Positions 33,698 through 42,590 of a stretch of 64,000 nt of DNA are shown piece after piece. Origin of the DNA: DB1 sp049323655 (GTDB lineage: Bacteria; Desulfobacterota; Desulfobulbia; Desulfobulbales; SURF-16). The notes beneath the pieces are model-generated. The model searched no databases and had not been told where the DNA came from. It saw only the letters and a program-made list of their open reading frames with translations. The stretch lies in contig JBMONO010000011.1 in assembly GCA_049323655.1 (NCBI GenBank), positions 1 through 64,000 on the forward strand. The letters are read 5' to 3'. The position numbers and the translations under genes are program-made. Within the stretch, counting starts at the first letter, position 1. Every line of letters begins with the position of its first letter.

Positions 33698-33735
33698 AGA
33701 GGAGCTGTCCTTGAGGGCAGCTCCTCTCATTTTTT
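33698..33735 (+). terminator. Intrinsic terminator after pilA
   Basis: The stem AGAGGAGCTGTCC (33698-33710) pairs with GGGCAGCTCCTCT (33715-33727) over a TTGA loop, with one G-T wobble, and is followed by a T run at 33730-33735. It is a strong rho-independent terminator and separates pilA from the ABC operon. Confidence 0.9.
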
Positions 33736-33831
33736 CACAAGATAGATATGCACATGATGACCCCTGTATTACGCTATTCATGTTTGGATTTCTTGTCTTT
33801 CTGTTATATTGTGTAACCTCCCGATTCTTTT

Positions 33832-34575
33832 ATGATCGTATTTCGTTCTGTATCTAAAACATATCATAAGGAAATTGGCGCCCCCGCGCATACCGCCCTA
33901 AAGATCCTTTCTTTTACTCTTAATAAAGGGGAAACATTAGGGCTCATAGGCGCCAACGGGGCAGGGAAGTCTACCAGTATCAAATTACTGATGGACTTTA
34001 TCCGTCCGGATAGCGGTATGATTACAATTTGGGATAGTCCGCCGAACAATCCTGCCATTCGCTCCCGCATCGGCTATCTGCCGGAAACCGCCAACTTCCC
34101 CTCGAACCTCACTGTCCTCGATATGCTGCGCTTTACCGGCAGCGCTTGCAATATGCCGAAAGATGATATTCGCGCTGCCGGCGAGAAGTGGCTGCGTCGA
34201 CTCGGGCTGTGGGATGATCGGAAAAGACCGTTGCGGACTTACTCGAAGGGGATGCAGCAGCGCGCCAATTTTGCCATTGCCCTGCTCAACGATCCGGAAC
34301 TGCTCATCCTCGATGAGCCGATGAGCGGGCTTGATCCCATCGGCCGGGCTGACATCCTCGCCCTGATTACCGAACTGAAGAAAGAGGGCCGCACTATTCT
34401 CTTCTGCTCCCACATTTTAGAGGATGTTGACCGTCTGGTGGACAAGGTACTGGTGCTGCACAAGGGCAAAAAACTCTTTGACGGTGAACCGCATGCGTTG
34501 GCCCGGGAACAGGGCTGCGCCACCTTTGTCGAGGGGTACCTTCAGCTGGTCCAGGGGGTAGGAGCAGATGCCTAG
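33832..34575 (+). CDS. ABC exporter ATP-binding protein
   Basis: A 247-residue ATPase with Walker A GANGAGKST (residues about 41-49), signature YSKGMQQRA (SKGM form) and Walker B LLILDEPMSGLD. The type resembles ABC-2 exporters (CcmA/NosF-like) rather than importers. It overlaps the permease gene by 8 nt, which in turn overlaps the third gene. These three genes directly follow pilA; similar ABC genes are found next to pilA in Geobacter-type genomes. The substrate is unknown. An early-stage helper role in pilus biogenesis is an inference from position only. Confidence 0.88.
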   Translation: MIVFRSVSKTYHKEIGAPAHTALKILSFTLNKGETLGLIGANGAGKSTSIKLLMDFIRPDSGMITIWDSPPNNPAIRSRIGYLPETANFPSNLTVLDMLRFTGSACNMPKDDIRAAGEKWLRRLGLWDDRKRPLRTYSKGMQQRANFAIALLNDPELLILDEPMSGLDPIGRADILALITELKKEGRTILFCSHILEDVDRLVDKVLVLHKGKKLFDGEPHALAREQGCATFVEGYLQLVQGVGADA

Positions 34576-35395
34576 AGGACTGAAACGGATTGCCGCGGTG
34601 GCCCGCCTGGTTCTGCTCGACGGCCTGCGCCGCCATGCTCTTCTCGGTCTGGTCGGCCTCTCCGTCGCCGCCCAGGTTGGCGCATTGTTCTTTTTTGACT
34701 TCATTCCCCGCGACATCGGCCGAGCCTCGGCGGATTTCATTCTCTCCATGGCCTGGGTCTCCGGCTTTATCTTTCTCTTTTTTCACGCCGTCCAGGTCAT
34801 CGCCCTCGATGAGGAGCGCAAGGTCATCTATGCGCTCCTTGCCCGTCCTGTTGGCCGGGGCGAATATGTGCTCGGCATCTTTGCCGGCCTGACCATGCTG
34901 CTCATCTTGCTCAATCTGCTTCTCGGCGCACTGGGTTTCGGCACCCTGGTGATCATCAAGGGCCTGGTGAAACCGATGTATTTCAGTGAGTTCAGCATCC
35001 TCGCCTATTGCCTTTCCTGGCTTGGTCTCTTTGCCATGGAGCTGATGCTGCTCTCTGTCATTCTCCTTTTTTCCGGACTGGTGCGCGGCAGTTTTCCGGT
35101 GTTGCTCATCTCCCTTTCCTTTTATGCCATCTGTTCCGGACTGCCGGTGGTGCGGGAGTCGGTCAGTCAGCGGGCCGAACAGTTTGGCGAATTGGCCGGA
35201 CTGGTCGGGCTCCTCAAGTGGATGACCGCCCTGTTCCCCGATTTTGACCGGCTTGACTTCAAGAACATGGTCACCGCTGCCGCCTCTCTGCCCGATCTTT
35301 CCCTGCTTGGGGTGAATTTCGGACTGACCCTTTCCTACACCGGCATCATGCTGTGGCTGGCCTGCTTTGTCTACCAGCGGCGGGATCTGCAATGA
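34568..35395 (+). CDS. ABC-2-type membrane permease
   Basis: A 275-residue integral membrane protein with about six hydrophobic helices. The LLDGLRRHALLGLV start, DEERKVIYALLARPVGRGEY after helix 2 and WLACFVYQRRDLQ at the C-terminus fit the ABC-2/NosY-type permease partner of the previous ATPase. The start at 34568 overlaps the ATPase gene and the end overlaps the next gene (ATGA). No substrate-specific motif is recognised. Confidence 0.85.
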   Translation: MPRGLKRIAAVARLVLLDGLRRHALLGLVGLSVAAQVGALFFFDFIPRDIGRASADFILSMAWVSGFIFLFFHAVQVIALDEERKVIYALLARPVGRGEYVLGIFAGLTMLLILLNLLLGALGFGTLVIIKGLVKPMYFSEFSILAYCLSWLGLFAMELMLLSVILLFSGLVRGSFPVLLISLSFYAICSGLPVVRESVSQRAEQFGELAGLVGLLKWMTALFPDFDRLDFKNMVTAAASLPDLSLLGVNFGLTLSYTGIMLWLACFVYQRRDLQ

Positions 35396-36222
35396 GCGCC
35401 GCCCGTTCGTCATTTTTGCTGCTCGTGCTCTGCGCTTATGGGCTTTTCTTTTCCATGCAGGAAAACCGTTTTGCCCAAAGGATCGAGCAGCTTGCCCCGC
35501 CCCTGCCCCCGCTTATTCAGCGCGTCGCCCTTGGTTACCTTCGCCAGCTCGGCGGCGAGATACAGTTCATCAAGGCCAGTGTCTTTTACGGCGGCGTCAA
35601 ACCCGGACGTGATCCGCTCGAATACGCCGAACCGCTGGCCGCCCATTTCGCCGCCGCCGCGACGCTGCATCCCCATTTTGTCGATACTTATTTTTTGTGC
35701 CAGGCGACCTTGCCCTATATCAACCCCGAATACACAATGCAGGCGAATGACATTCTTGATATGGGGATGCAGGCCCTGCCGGACAACTTTGTTTTGCCTT
35801 TTTTTGCCGGGTTTAATCACTTTTATCACCTGAAACAGCCCCAGGAGGCTGCCCACTTGTTGAAAAGGGCCTCGGAACTGCCGAATGGTCCGAGCTGGCT
35901 CGCTCATCTGGCCAGCGTTTTGCGAGGGGAAGGCGGTGATATCTACGGCGGGTTGCTCTGGCTCAAGGCCATGCTGGCGGCGGAAGAAGACGAAGGAATG
36001 CGCGAGCGATACAGGCACAGCATCAGTATGTTCGAGCGGGCGGTCACCGTGCAGCAGGCCATTGACGCCTTCAAGAAACAGCGGGGCGATTACCCGCAGG
36101 AGCTTGGCGAGCTGGTACCCGCCTTTCTGCCCGTTCTGCCGGATTTCGAGCCGCCGTTTCAGCTCCGCTGGGAGTCGCCGACCCTTCGTCTGTTGCGGGA
36201 AAGCAAAAAGAACGAGGGGTGA
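35392..36222 (+). CDS. TPR-like protein of the pilA-linked ABC operon
   Basis: A 276-residue protein of unknown function. An N-terminal hydrophobic segment (SSFLLLVLCAYGLFFSM) could be a signal anchor. The rest is helical, with repeated A-x(2)-LHPHFVDTYFLCQ and HLKQPQEAAHLLKRASELPNGPSWLAHLA stretches that look like tetratricopeptide repeats. The start overlaps the permease stop as ATGA, so it belongs to the same transcript. Its place beside the ABC genes suggests a periplasmic or membrane-attached partner of the exporter. A longer in-frame start at 35353 is less likely. Confidence 0.7.
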   Translation: MSAARSSFLLLVLCAYGLFFSMQENRFAQRIEQLAPPLPPLIQRVALGYLRQLGGEIQFIKASVFYGGVKPGRDPLEYAEPLAAHFAAAATLHPHFVDTYFLCQATLPYINPEYTMQANDILDMGMQALPDNFVLPFFAGFNHFYHLKQPQEAAHLLKRASELPNGPSWLAHLASVLRGEGGDIYGGLLWLKAMLAAEEDEGMRERYRHSISMFERAVTVQQAIDAFKKQRGDYPQELGELVPAFLPVLPDFEPPFQLRWESPTLRLLRESKKNEG

Positions 36223-36254
36223 ATCCGGAAACGGAGCAGCTTCGGTGCATACGA

Positions 36255-36300
36255 TTTTCCCTTGCAGATCAGGAATGGCATTGCTGTTTTGCAAGGAAAA
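36255..36300. other. Inverted repeat between the ABC operon and tRNA-Gln
   Basis: TTTTCCCTTGCA (36255-36266) and TGCAAGGAAAA (36290-36300) can pair with one bulged C. It lies between two convergent units and may act as a terminator from either side, but no clean T run follows on the plus strand. Confidence 0.35.
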
Positions 36301-36348
36301 AGCAGCGGCTTGAAAAAAAAAGGAGGGAGAAAAGCAAAAATAATGAAT

Positions 36349-36422
36349 TGGCTGGGAGACAGGGATTCGAACCCCGATAAGCAGAGTCAGAGTCTGCTGT
36401 CCTGCCGTTAGACGATCTCCCA
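36349..36422 (-). tRNA. tRNA-Gln (anticodon CTG)
   Basis: The cloverleaf is complete on the minus strand. The acceptor TGGGAGA pairs with TCTCCCA, followed by discriminator G and an encoded CCA. The D arm is GTC/GAC, the anticodon stem GCAGA/TCTGC holds the loop CTCTGAC with anticodon CTG, and the T loop is TTCGAAT. A second glutamine tRNA with anticodon TTG is at 42485. Confidence 0.95.
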
Positions 36423-36560
36423 GCTCGGTAGAGCTTTTCTATTTAGATAATACGGGCTGAAAAGTCAAGGAAAAACGAGGCTGCGTTCTCTTTGGTTGCA
36501 GAGAAAACGCCTCGCTTTTGGCAAGAGTCGGTCCGTCCCGCCCGCTATTTTCTCCAGAAC

Positions 36561-37361
36561 CTACATGATGATCAGCCCGGCATAGCCGACCACATGGTCG
36601 GTGTCGCCGCTCACTGCGCCGGAATCGGTGTAGCGGACCAGCTCCGTCTCTGTTGCCCCCAGCTCCAGGGCGGCGAGCAGGGCAACGGTGGTCGGCATGA
36701 TGCCGCACATGGAGATGCGCTGGCCGGTGACGGTGGCATACAGCCCTTCCGGATCGAGGTTCTGGAGATGGCTCAGGGCCAGATGATCCTTACGGCTGGC
36801 CGATTGCCGCGGTTCGTAATGGGTCATGTCGGTGCTGGCCACCAGCAGAACCGGTTTTTGGTAAGCGCGGATCGCTCGGACCAGGGCCTTGCCGGTTGAC
36901 AGGCAGAGGGAATAGGGGATATGCGAGATGACCAGGGGAACGATGGTGAGATTCTCCTGGAGATACTGGAGAAAGGGGACCTGCACCTCCAGGGAATGTT
37001 CGTAGCGGTGGGCCAGGTCATCCGCTTCGATCATGGGGTCGTCGATCAGGGCCGCCAGTTCCCGGTTGATCGGCACCCGTCCCAACGGCATGTCCCATTC
37101 GCCCTCATTCATCATGGCGATGGGGGCGCCGTGGCCGTGATGATTCGGTCCCAGGATAATGACATTCTCCGGAATTGCCACCTCGCTGAAGGTTTCACCG
37201 GCAACGCCGCCGGAATAGACATAGCCGGCGTGGGGGGAGACAACGGCGACGGCCTTTTTCTTTTCCCGTTTCGACCCGGGAATGAGATGGGCCAGGGTAT
37301 TTCTGAGAATGTCCGGATCTCCCGGATAAAACTGATTGGCAACAACCGGTGACCGTCTCAT
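36561..37361 (-). CDS. AmmeMemoRadiSam system protein B (MEMO1-like)
   Basis: A 266-residue protein of the MEMO1 family. The conserved metal-site regions VVSPHAGYVYSGG, LGPNHHGHG, EHSLEVQVPFL and the STDMTHYEP block with its His are all visible. In bacteria such proteins usually come with an AMMECR1-like and a radical SAM protein, but neither is next to this one. The start Met fits, and the gene lies 22 nt upstream of the cysS stop on the other side. The biochemical role is unknown; a metal-binding role is inferred from the family. Confidence 0.9.
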   Translation of the reverse strand: MRRSPVVANQFYPGDPDILRNTLAHLIPGSKREKKKAVAVVSPHAGYVYSGGVAGETFSEVAIPENVIILGPNHHGHGAPIAMMNEGEWDMPLGRVPINRELAALIDDPMIEADDLAHRYEHSLEVQVPFLQYLQENLTIVPLVISHIPYSLCLSTGKALVRAIRAYQKPVLLVASTDMTHYEPRQSASRKDHLALSHLQNLDPEGLYATVTGQRISMCGIMPTTVALLAALELGATETELVRYTDSGAVSGDTDHVVGYAGLIIM

Positions 37362-37383
37362 GGCAATGCCTCGCGCAAAGGGG

Positions 37384-38853
37384 TTACATTTTCACCTGCC
37401 AGCTTGTCGTCCCATCCGTCTCATCCTTGATCTCGATCGTGAGGGCCAGGAGCTGATCGCGGATCTCGTCGGCCCGGGCCCAGTCTTTTTGCTCCCGCGC
37501 CTGCCGCCGGAGTTCGATCATGTCAGTGATCGTCTTTTCGTCAATCTCCAGCCCGGCCAGGATTTTTTGTTGTCTTTCGGTGATGTAGGCAACCGGATCC
37601 CGGCGCAGCAGCCCCATGACGCCCATTACTTCCCGGATCCTGTCGGCGCCGGTGCGGAGCAGTTTTAGGTCAGAGTCTGCCGGTTTGTCGGGCAGGGCCT
37701 GCCGGATGGTGTTCAGCGCCTTGACGACCTCAAAGACGTGGCCCATGGCCTGGGCGCTGTTAAAATCATTATCCATTGCCTGGGTGAAACGGTCAATCAG
37801 CGATTCGATTTTGACAATGTTTTTTTTGCCGGCAACCGCTTTTGCGTCGGCGTCGCCCTGTTCCGGCAATCCGGCGATTTCCGCCAGGCAGGTGTAAAGT
37901 CGATTCAGGCCGGTCTCCGCATCTTTCATCGCGGTCTCGGAAAAATCAAGCGGGGTGCGGTAATGGGTGGAAAAAACGAAAAAGCGCAGCACCTCCGCCG
38001 GATATTTTTCCAGAATTTCCCGGATGGTGAGAAAGTTGCCCAGGGATTTGGACATCTTTTCATCCTTGATGGTGACAAAGCCGTGATGGATCCAGGTGGA
38101 GACAAAGGGTTTGCCGGAGGCCGCCTCGCTCTGGGCGATTTCATTTTCATGATGGGGAAAGACCAGGTCCTTGCCGCCGCCGTGGATGTCAAAACTCTCG
38201 CCGAGGTACTTGCGACTCATGGCGGAGCATTCAATGTGCCAGCCGGGCCGGCCCGGTCCCCACGGACTGTCCCATTGCGGCTCCCCCGGCTTGCTGCTTT
38301 TCCAGAGGGCGAAATCCATGGGATGCTGCTTCTGTTCATTGATGGAGATCCGGGCGCCAGCCATCATGTCGTCGAGGTTGCGGCCCGAGAGGGAGCCGTA
38401 GGTGGAAAACTGTTCGACCCGGAAATAGACGTCGCCGCCCACCTCATAGGCATAGCCCTTGGCGATCAGATCCTCGATGATGGCGATGATTTCCGGAATA
38501 TTCTCGGTTGCCTTTGGTTCGATGTCCGGCGGCAGATTGCCGAGGCTTGCCATGTCTTCATGGAACGCGTCAATAAAACGATTGGCAAGTTCTTCGGTTG
38601 TGGTATTTTGCTCCAGCGCGCGTTTGATGATCTTGTCGTCGATGTCGGTAAAGTTGCGGACATAGGTGACCTTGTAGCCGACATAGCGCAGATAGCGGAC
38701 GATCAGATCAAAGACCAGAGTGGAGCGGGCATGGCCGATATGGCAATAGTCATAGGCGGTGATGCCGCAGACATAGAGTTTGACATGATTGTCTGCCAAC
38801 GGGGTGAATGGCTCTTTCCGGCCGGTTTTTGTGTTGTAAATGGCAACGGTCAT
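37384..38853 (-). CDS. cysS: Cysteinyl-tRNA synthetase
   Basis: A 489-residue class I synthetase that charges tRNA-Cys. HIGH (residues 38-41, in YDYCHIGHARS) and KMSKS (in DEKMSKSLGNF) are intact. Zinc ligands fit: C29 in VCGITAYDY, CSAMS in the middle, and HHENE. Start 38853 is preceded by GGAG about 6 nt upstream, and a promoter with 17-nt spacing lies at 38908-38936. The frame runs on upstream of the start, but that part shows no synthetase similarity. Confidence 0.96.
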   Translation of the reverse strand: MTVAIYNTKTGRKEPFTPLADNHVKLYVCGITAYDYCHIGHARSTLVFDLIVRYLRYVGYKVTYVRNFTDIDDKIIKRALEQNTTTEELANRFIDAFHEDMASLGNLPPDIEPKATENIPEIIAIIEDLIAKGYAYEVGGDVYFRVEQFSTYGSLSGRNLDDMMAGARISINEQKQHPMDFALWKSSKPGEPQWDSPWGPGRPGWHIECSAMSRKYLGESFDIHGGGKDLVFPHHENEIAQSEAASGKPFVSTWIHHGFVTIKDEKMSKSLGNFLTIREILEKYPAEVLRFFVFSTHYRTPLDFSETAMKDAETGLNRLYTCLAEIAGLPEQGDADAKAVAGKKNIVKIESLIDRFTQAMDNDFNSAQAMGHVFEVVKALNTIRQALPDKPADSDLKLLRTGADRIREVMGVMGLLRRDPVAYITERQQKILAGLEIDEKTITDMIELRRQAREQKDWARADEIRDQLLALTIEIKDETDGTTSWQVKM

Positions 38854-38907
38854 GGATGCTCCGCGTATAATGTGCATATGTCTGGAAAGTGTGTCGCAAA
38901 AAAATAT

Positions 38908-38936
38908 CTTATACCCTTTTCGTGCAACTGAATCAA
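38908..38936 (-). promoter_or_regulatory. Candidate promoter of cysS
   Basis: On the minus strand TTGATT (38936-38931) and TATAAG (38913-38908) are separated by 17 nt. The leader to the cysS start is about 45 nt. Confidence 0.6.
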
Positions 38937-38967
38937 CTATCGTTATTATTCTGACCGGGACACTCTG

Positions 38968-39423
38968 ATGGAAAAAGTACTGCTGGATAAAAATCTGCCG
39001 AACGGCATGCGGGTAACGTTTTTTGATGAATCGAAAAAGGTGGCTGCTGACCGCTGGCTGGTCAGGATCCGCTGTGAAGCGGTTTTGACGCCGGCTGACG
39101 AGATGTTTCCAAACGACGCCGAGGCCGAGCTGCGGCTGGAGTTCATGGGAAAATATGGCGCCGGGGTACGCCATGTTATTGTCAAGGAGCGCAATTTTAT
39201 CGATGAACGGGACCGTGATGCCGTTCGTGACGATTTGTTACGGCAACTGCTCGACAACGCCTTCGCTTATCTCAGCGGAGCACGCTTTCCGGGCAGCCTG
39301 CTGGAGAAGAAATTTGCCGATTTTCGGCAGGAGCGCGAGCTGGCCCGGCGCATGAGGGAACTGGCCGGGGATGAGGAAGATGAGGGCGGCCCGGCGGATT
39401 TTTCCTTCTGTTTCCGGGACTAG
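38968..39423 (+). CDS. Conserved hypothetical protein, 151 aa
   Basis: A small soluble protein starting MEKVLLDKNLPNGM. It is highly charged with many Arg, Glu and Asp residues. There is a helical second half (RDDLLRQLLDNAFAYLSG) and an acidic C-terminus (GDEEDEGG). No signal peptide, membrane helix or catalytic motif is seen, and the family is not recognised. It starts divergently from cysS and precedes the serA promoter, so it is probably a single-gene unit. Confidence 0.75.
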   Translation: MEKVLLDKNLPNGMRVTFFDESKKVAADRWLVRIRCEAVLTPADEMFPNDAEAELRLEFMGKYGAGVRHVIVKERNFIDERDRDAVRDDLLRQLLDNAFAYLSGARFPGSLLEKKFADFRQERELARRMRELAGDEEDEGGPADFSFCFRD

Positions 39424-39442
39424 TTGTTTTTTTTCTTTGTTC

Positions 39443-39471
39443 TTGACAAAATATGGCGGGAAAAGCATAGT
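39443..39471 (+). promoter_or_regulatory. Candidate promoter of serA
   Basis: TTGACA (39443-39448) is followed after 17 nt by CATAGT (39466-39471), a perfect -35 and a moderate -10. The serA start lies about 190 nt downstream, with repeat R1 copy 2 in the leader region. Confidence 0.55.
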
Positions 39472-39511
39472 ATTCTGTTTTATTTAAGCGGTATTTTGAA
39501 GATATTGTTTT

Positions 39512-39620
39512 GTCGGAATCGTAAAAAAAAAACGACGCTTCCGACGGGCGGAGTATTGTTACTCGTTGTTTTCGCTTTCCCGCCTGCCATGGTTTGCCGG
39601 TTTTTGCGAGACCATCATTG
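39512..39620 (+). repeat. Dispersed intergenic repeat R1, copy 2
   Basis: This starts GTCGGAATCGTAAAA, contains CGCCTGCCATGGTTTGC and ends GCGAGACCATCATTG. The order of blocks is the same as in the copies at 13413-13517 (opposite strand) and 42591-42691. It lies in the serA leader and would be transcribed with serA if the promoter at 39443 is used. Confidence 0.8.
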
Positions 39621-39662
39621 TTTTGGATAATTTCTTGTTTTTTTATGTGAAAAGGAGCGGTC

Positions 39663-41258
39663 ATGAAGGTACTTATCAGTGATAATCTGGCCCCGGTGGG
39701 AGCGAAGATTCTGCAGGATGCCGGGCTTGAAGTCGACATCAAGACGGGAATGAGCCCGGAGGAGTTGAAAAAGGAAATCGGCCAGTATGACGGCCTGGTC
39801 ATCCGCAGCGCCACCAAGGTAACCGCCGAAATCATCGAGGCGGCGGACAGGCTCAAGGTTGTCGGTCGCGCCGGCATTGGTCTTGATAACGTCGATGTGG
39901 CCGCTGCCAGCAAACGGGGTATCGTCGTTATGAACGCGCCGGATGGCAATGCCACCACCGCGGCGGAACACGCCATTGCCATGATGATGTCCCTGACCCG
40001 CAATATTCCCCAGGCAACCGCCCGGCTTAAGGCCGGCGGCTGGGATAAGAAAAAGTTCCAGGGCCGCGAAGTGACCGGCAAGACGCTGGGCATTGTCGGC
40101 ATCGGTCGGATCGGTGCCATTGTCGCCAACCGGGCCCAGGGGTTGCAGATGAAGGTGATCGCCTATGATCCGCACATGCCGAAAGACCTCGTTGACAAGC
40201 TGGGGGTTGAACTGGTCAGCCTGGAGGATCTCTGCAAACGGGCGGATTACATTTCCGTGCATGTGCCGTTGACCAAGGAAACCAGTAAGCTGATCGGTCC
40301 CGATCAGTTCAAGCTGATGAAAAAATCGGCCATGTTCATTGACTGCGCCCGCGGCGGGGTTGTAGACGAGGCTGCCCTCTATGATGCATTGAAGAATAAC
40401 GTGATTGCCGGTGCGGCCCTCGATGTCTTTGAAAAGGAGCCGACCTCTCTGGAGACGACGCCGCTGCTGGCCCTCGACAACTTTATCTGCACCCCCCATC
40501 TGGGCGCGTCAACCGCCGAGGCCCAGGAAAATGTCGCGGTGACCATCGCCGAGCAGATCGCCGATTATCTGCTCAATAATACAGTGGCAAACGCGGTGAA
40601 CGTTCCCTCGGTCAGCGCCGAGGTACTCTCCAAGGTGCGGCCATATGTCACCCTTGCCGAGATGCTCGGCTCTTTTCATATGCAGATCGCCAGAGGCAGC
40701 GTGGAAGAGGTCAACATCGAGTTCAACGGCGATCTCGCCGAGATGCAGACCGGTCCAATTACTGTTGCTTTTCTGAAGGGGCTTTTTACCCCGATTCTCA
40801 AGGATGCGGTCAACTTTGTCAATGCGCCGATGATCGCCAGGGAGCGTGGCATTCGGGTGATCGAGTCAAAAACCGCGGATTCCGATGATTTTACCAATCT
40901 GCTTTCCGTGCGGGTAAAGACATCGGAGGATGAAAACGTGCTGGCCGGCACCGTGTTCGGTAAAAAAGAGCCGCGTCTGGTCCGCCTCAACACCTTCCGG
41001 CTTGAGGCCCTGCCCGATGGGCCGATGCTGTTTGTTTACAACCGCGACGTGCCGGGTGTTATCGGTTCGTTGGGTGTGACGCTGGGGAATTTCGGTGTCA
41101 ATATCTCCAGGATGACGGTCGGCCGGGAATCGGGTGAGGGTGATCAGTCCCGCAATGTCATCCTCCTCAATACCGATACCCTGGTCACCAAAGAGCAGTT
41201 GGAACGCGTCAAGGAGCTGGCCAATATCGACAGCGCCATGGTGCTTGATCTGAGCTGA
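39663..41258 (+). CDS. serA: D-3-phosphoglycerate dehydrogenase
   Basis: A 531-residue NAD-dependent enzyme that oxidises 3-phosphoglycerate in the first step of serine synthesis. It has a Rossmann motif GIVGIGRIGAIVA (about residues 144-156), the RGGVVDEAAL motif and catalytic His in the HLGASTAEAQ block near 285. The C-terminal ASB domain and ACT domain (VPGVIGSLGVTLG) place it in the long, bacterial SerA type that can be feedback regulated by serine. AAAGGAGCGGTC precedes ATG 39663. A DUF1844 gene and ispE follow closely. Confidence 0.96.
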   Translation: MKVLISDNLAPVGAKILQDAGLEVDIKTGMSPEELKKEIGQYDGLVIRSATKVTAEIIEAADRLKVVGRAGIGLDNVDVAAASKRGIVVMNAPDGNATTAAEHAIAMMMSLTRNIPQATARLKAGGWDKKKFQGREVTGKTLGIVGIGRIGAIVANRAQGLQMKVIAYDPHMPKDLVDKLGVELVSLEDLCKRADYISVHVPLTKETSKLIGPDQFKLMKKSAMFIDCARGGVVDEAALYDALKNNVIAGAALDVFEKEPTSLETTPLLALDNFICTPHLGASTAEAQENVAVTIAEQIADYLLNNTVANAVNVPSVSAEVLSKVRPYVTLAEMLGSFHMQIARGSVEEVNIEFNGDLAEMQTGPITVAFLKGLFTPILKDAVNFVNAPMIARERGIRVIESKTADSDDFTNLLSVRVKTSEDENVLAGTVFGKKEPRLVRLNTFRLEALPDGPMLFVYNRDVPGVIGSLGVTLGNFGVNISRMTVGRESGEGDQSRNVILLNTDTLVTKEQLERVKELANIDSAMVLDLS

Positions 41259-41266
41259 TTATTTCG

Positions 41267-41587
41267 ATGGGTGAATTGATGGACGAGGCGGAGAAAAAAT
41301 GTCGATGCGCCGGCGGTAAGATGGTGGATGGCAAATGTGTGATGCCGGAGGTCACCTTTGCCGCATTTGTCATGTCTCTCAATACCTCGGCTCTTTTTCA
41401 TCTTGGCGAGATCGCCGATCCGGCAACCGGGGTGAAAAAACTCGATCTTGTCCTGGCCAAACATACGATCGATACCCTCAATGTCCTGAAAGAGAAGACC
41501 AAGGGGAACCTGACCGAGGACGAGGAGAATATGCTCGGCAAGTTTCTCTATGATCTGAAGATGCGTTATGTGAAGGCGCAGTCGTAA
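41267..41587 (+). CDS. DUF1844 family protein
   Basis: A 106-residue protein. The core FAAFVMSLNTSALFHLGEI and HTIDTLNVLKEKTKGNLTEDE are the hallmark regions of DUF1844. The N-terminus has three cysteines (CRCAGG, KCVM). DUF1844 genes are common in Desulfobacterota and of unknown function. It lies 8 nt after serA and abuts ispE, so it is in the same transcription unit. A second Met, at 41279, could be the true start. Confidence 0.85.
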   Translation: MGELMDEAEKKCRCAGGKMVDGKCVMPEVTFAAFVMSLNTSALFHLGEIADPATGVKKLDLVLAKHTIDTLNVLKEKTKGNLTEDEENMLGKFLYDLKMRYVKAQS

Positions 41588-42466
41588 ATGGAATCCGGTC
41601 TCCTGCGTCTTGCCGCACCGGCCAAGGTCAATGTCTTTCTCCGGGTGGTCGGCCGCAGGCCGGATGGTTACCATGATCTGGTCACCTGGATGCAGAAGAT
41701 CGACCTGGTCGACCATCTTGACATGGAAAGGACAGCAGCGGGCATTACCCTGCACTGTCCTGACTCGGCTTTGCCGGAGGGCGAAGGCAATTTGGCCTAT
41801 CGGGCGGCCCGGCTTTTTTTTCTGAAGACCGGGGTGACCGGCGGCGTGGCAATCACCCTGGAAAAACGGATCCCGGTTGCGGCCGGTCTCGGCGGTGGCA
41901 GCAGCGATGCGGCCGCGGTATTAAAGGGGCTGCGGAGCCTGTATCCTGGGTCGTCATTAACTGATGCGGAGATGCTGGAGCTGGGGCTGGCCTTGGGCGC
42001 CGATGTTCCTTTTTTTGTCTCTGAACTGAACTCGGCGCTGGCAACGGGGGTCGGCGAAAAGCTTGTCCCCAGAGAGCCCCTGCAGGGCTGTTTGGTTCTG
42101 CTGGTCAATCCCGGTTTCCCGGTTTCGACAAAATGGGTCTTTGCGCAGCTGGACAGCGGCTATGACGGCAGTTTTGCGTTGACAAGGCCGGACAATACAT
42201 TTAAAGTATTCGCCTTGCCGGGTAAAGGGCGGAGGGAAGCGATCGGTAACGACCTTGAGTCGGTGACGGCGGGTCGTTATCCGGAAATCGAGGAAATCAA
42301 ATCGTTGCTGACGACAGAGGGGGCGGATGTCGCCCTGATGACCGGCAGTGGACCGACGGTTTTCGGTCTTTTTTCGAATCCGGCAAGGGCAGCGCAATGC
42401 CGGGACAGGCTGCGGGAAAGATACCCGAGCGGGGTATTTCTTGCGAAACCCCTCACGTCATTCTGA
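41588..42466 (+). CDS. ispE: 4-diphosphocytidyl-2-C-methyl-D-erythritol kinase
   Basis: A 292-residue GHMP kinase of the MEP isoprenoid pathway that phosphorylates CDP-methylerythritol. It has an N-terminal APAKVNVFLRVVGRRPDGYH, the glycine-rich ATP motif PVAAGLGGGSSDAAAVL (about residues 97-113) and a C-terminal MTGSGPTVFGLF. The length is normal. It follows the DUF1844 gene directly, and tRNA-Gln(TTG) begins 18 nt after the stop. In many bacteria ispE lies just before prs, as here. Confidence 0.95.
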   Translation: MESGLLRLAAPAKVNVFLRVVGRRPDGYHDLVTWMQKIDLVDHLDMERTAAGITLHCPDSALPEGEGNLAYRAARLFFLKTGVTGGVAITLEKRIPVAAGLGGGSSDAAAVLKGLRSLYPGSSLTDAEMLELGLALGADVPFFVSELNSALATGVGEKLVPREPLQGCLVLLVNPGFPVSTKWVFAQLDSGYDGSFALTRPDNTFKVFALPGKGRREAIGNDLESVTAGRYPEIEEIKSLLTTEGADVALMTGSGPTVFGLFSNPARAAQCRDRLRERYPSGVFLAKPLTSF

Positions 42467-42484
42467 GTGACGCTTTGTGTGAAC

Positions 42485-42559
42485 TGGGGCGTCGTCAAGC
42501 GGTAAGACACAAGACTTTGACTCTTGCATTCGTAGGTTCGAATCCTGCCGCCCCAGCCA
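42485..42559 (+). tRNA. tRNA-Gln (anticodon TTG)
   Basis: A complete cloverleaf. TGGGGCG pairs with CGCCCCA, with discriminator G and CCA encoded. The anticodon stem CAAGA/TCTTG holds the loop CTTTGAC with anticodon TTG, and the T loop is TTCGAAT. It lies in the ispE-prs gap just before repeat R1 copy 3. Confidence 0.95.
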
Positions 42560-42590
42560 TTTGCATTTTCTTTGACAATCAGCACTCATT

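Noticed and set aside
37738..38931. Long plus-strand ORF opposite cysS
   Set aside because: The sequence mirrors cysS, and composition and lack of a ribosome binding site mark it as an antisense frame.
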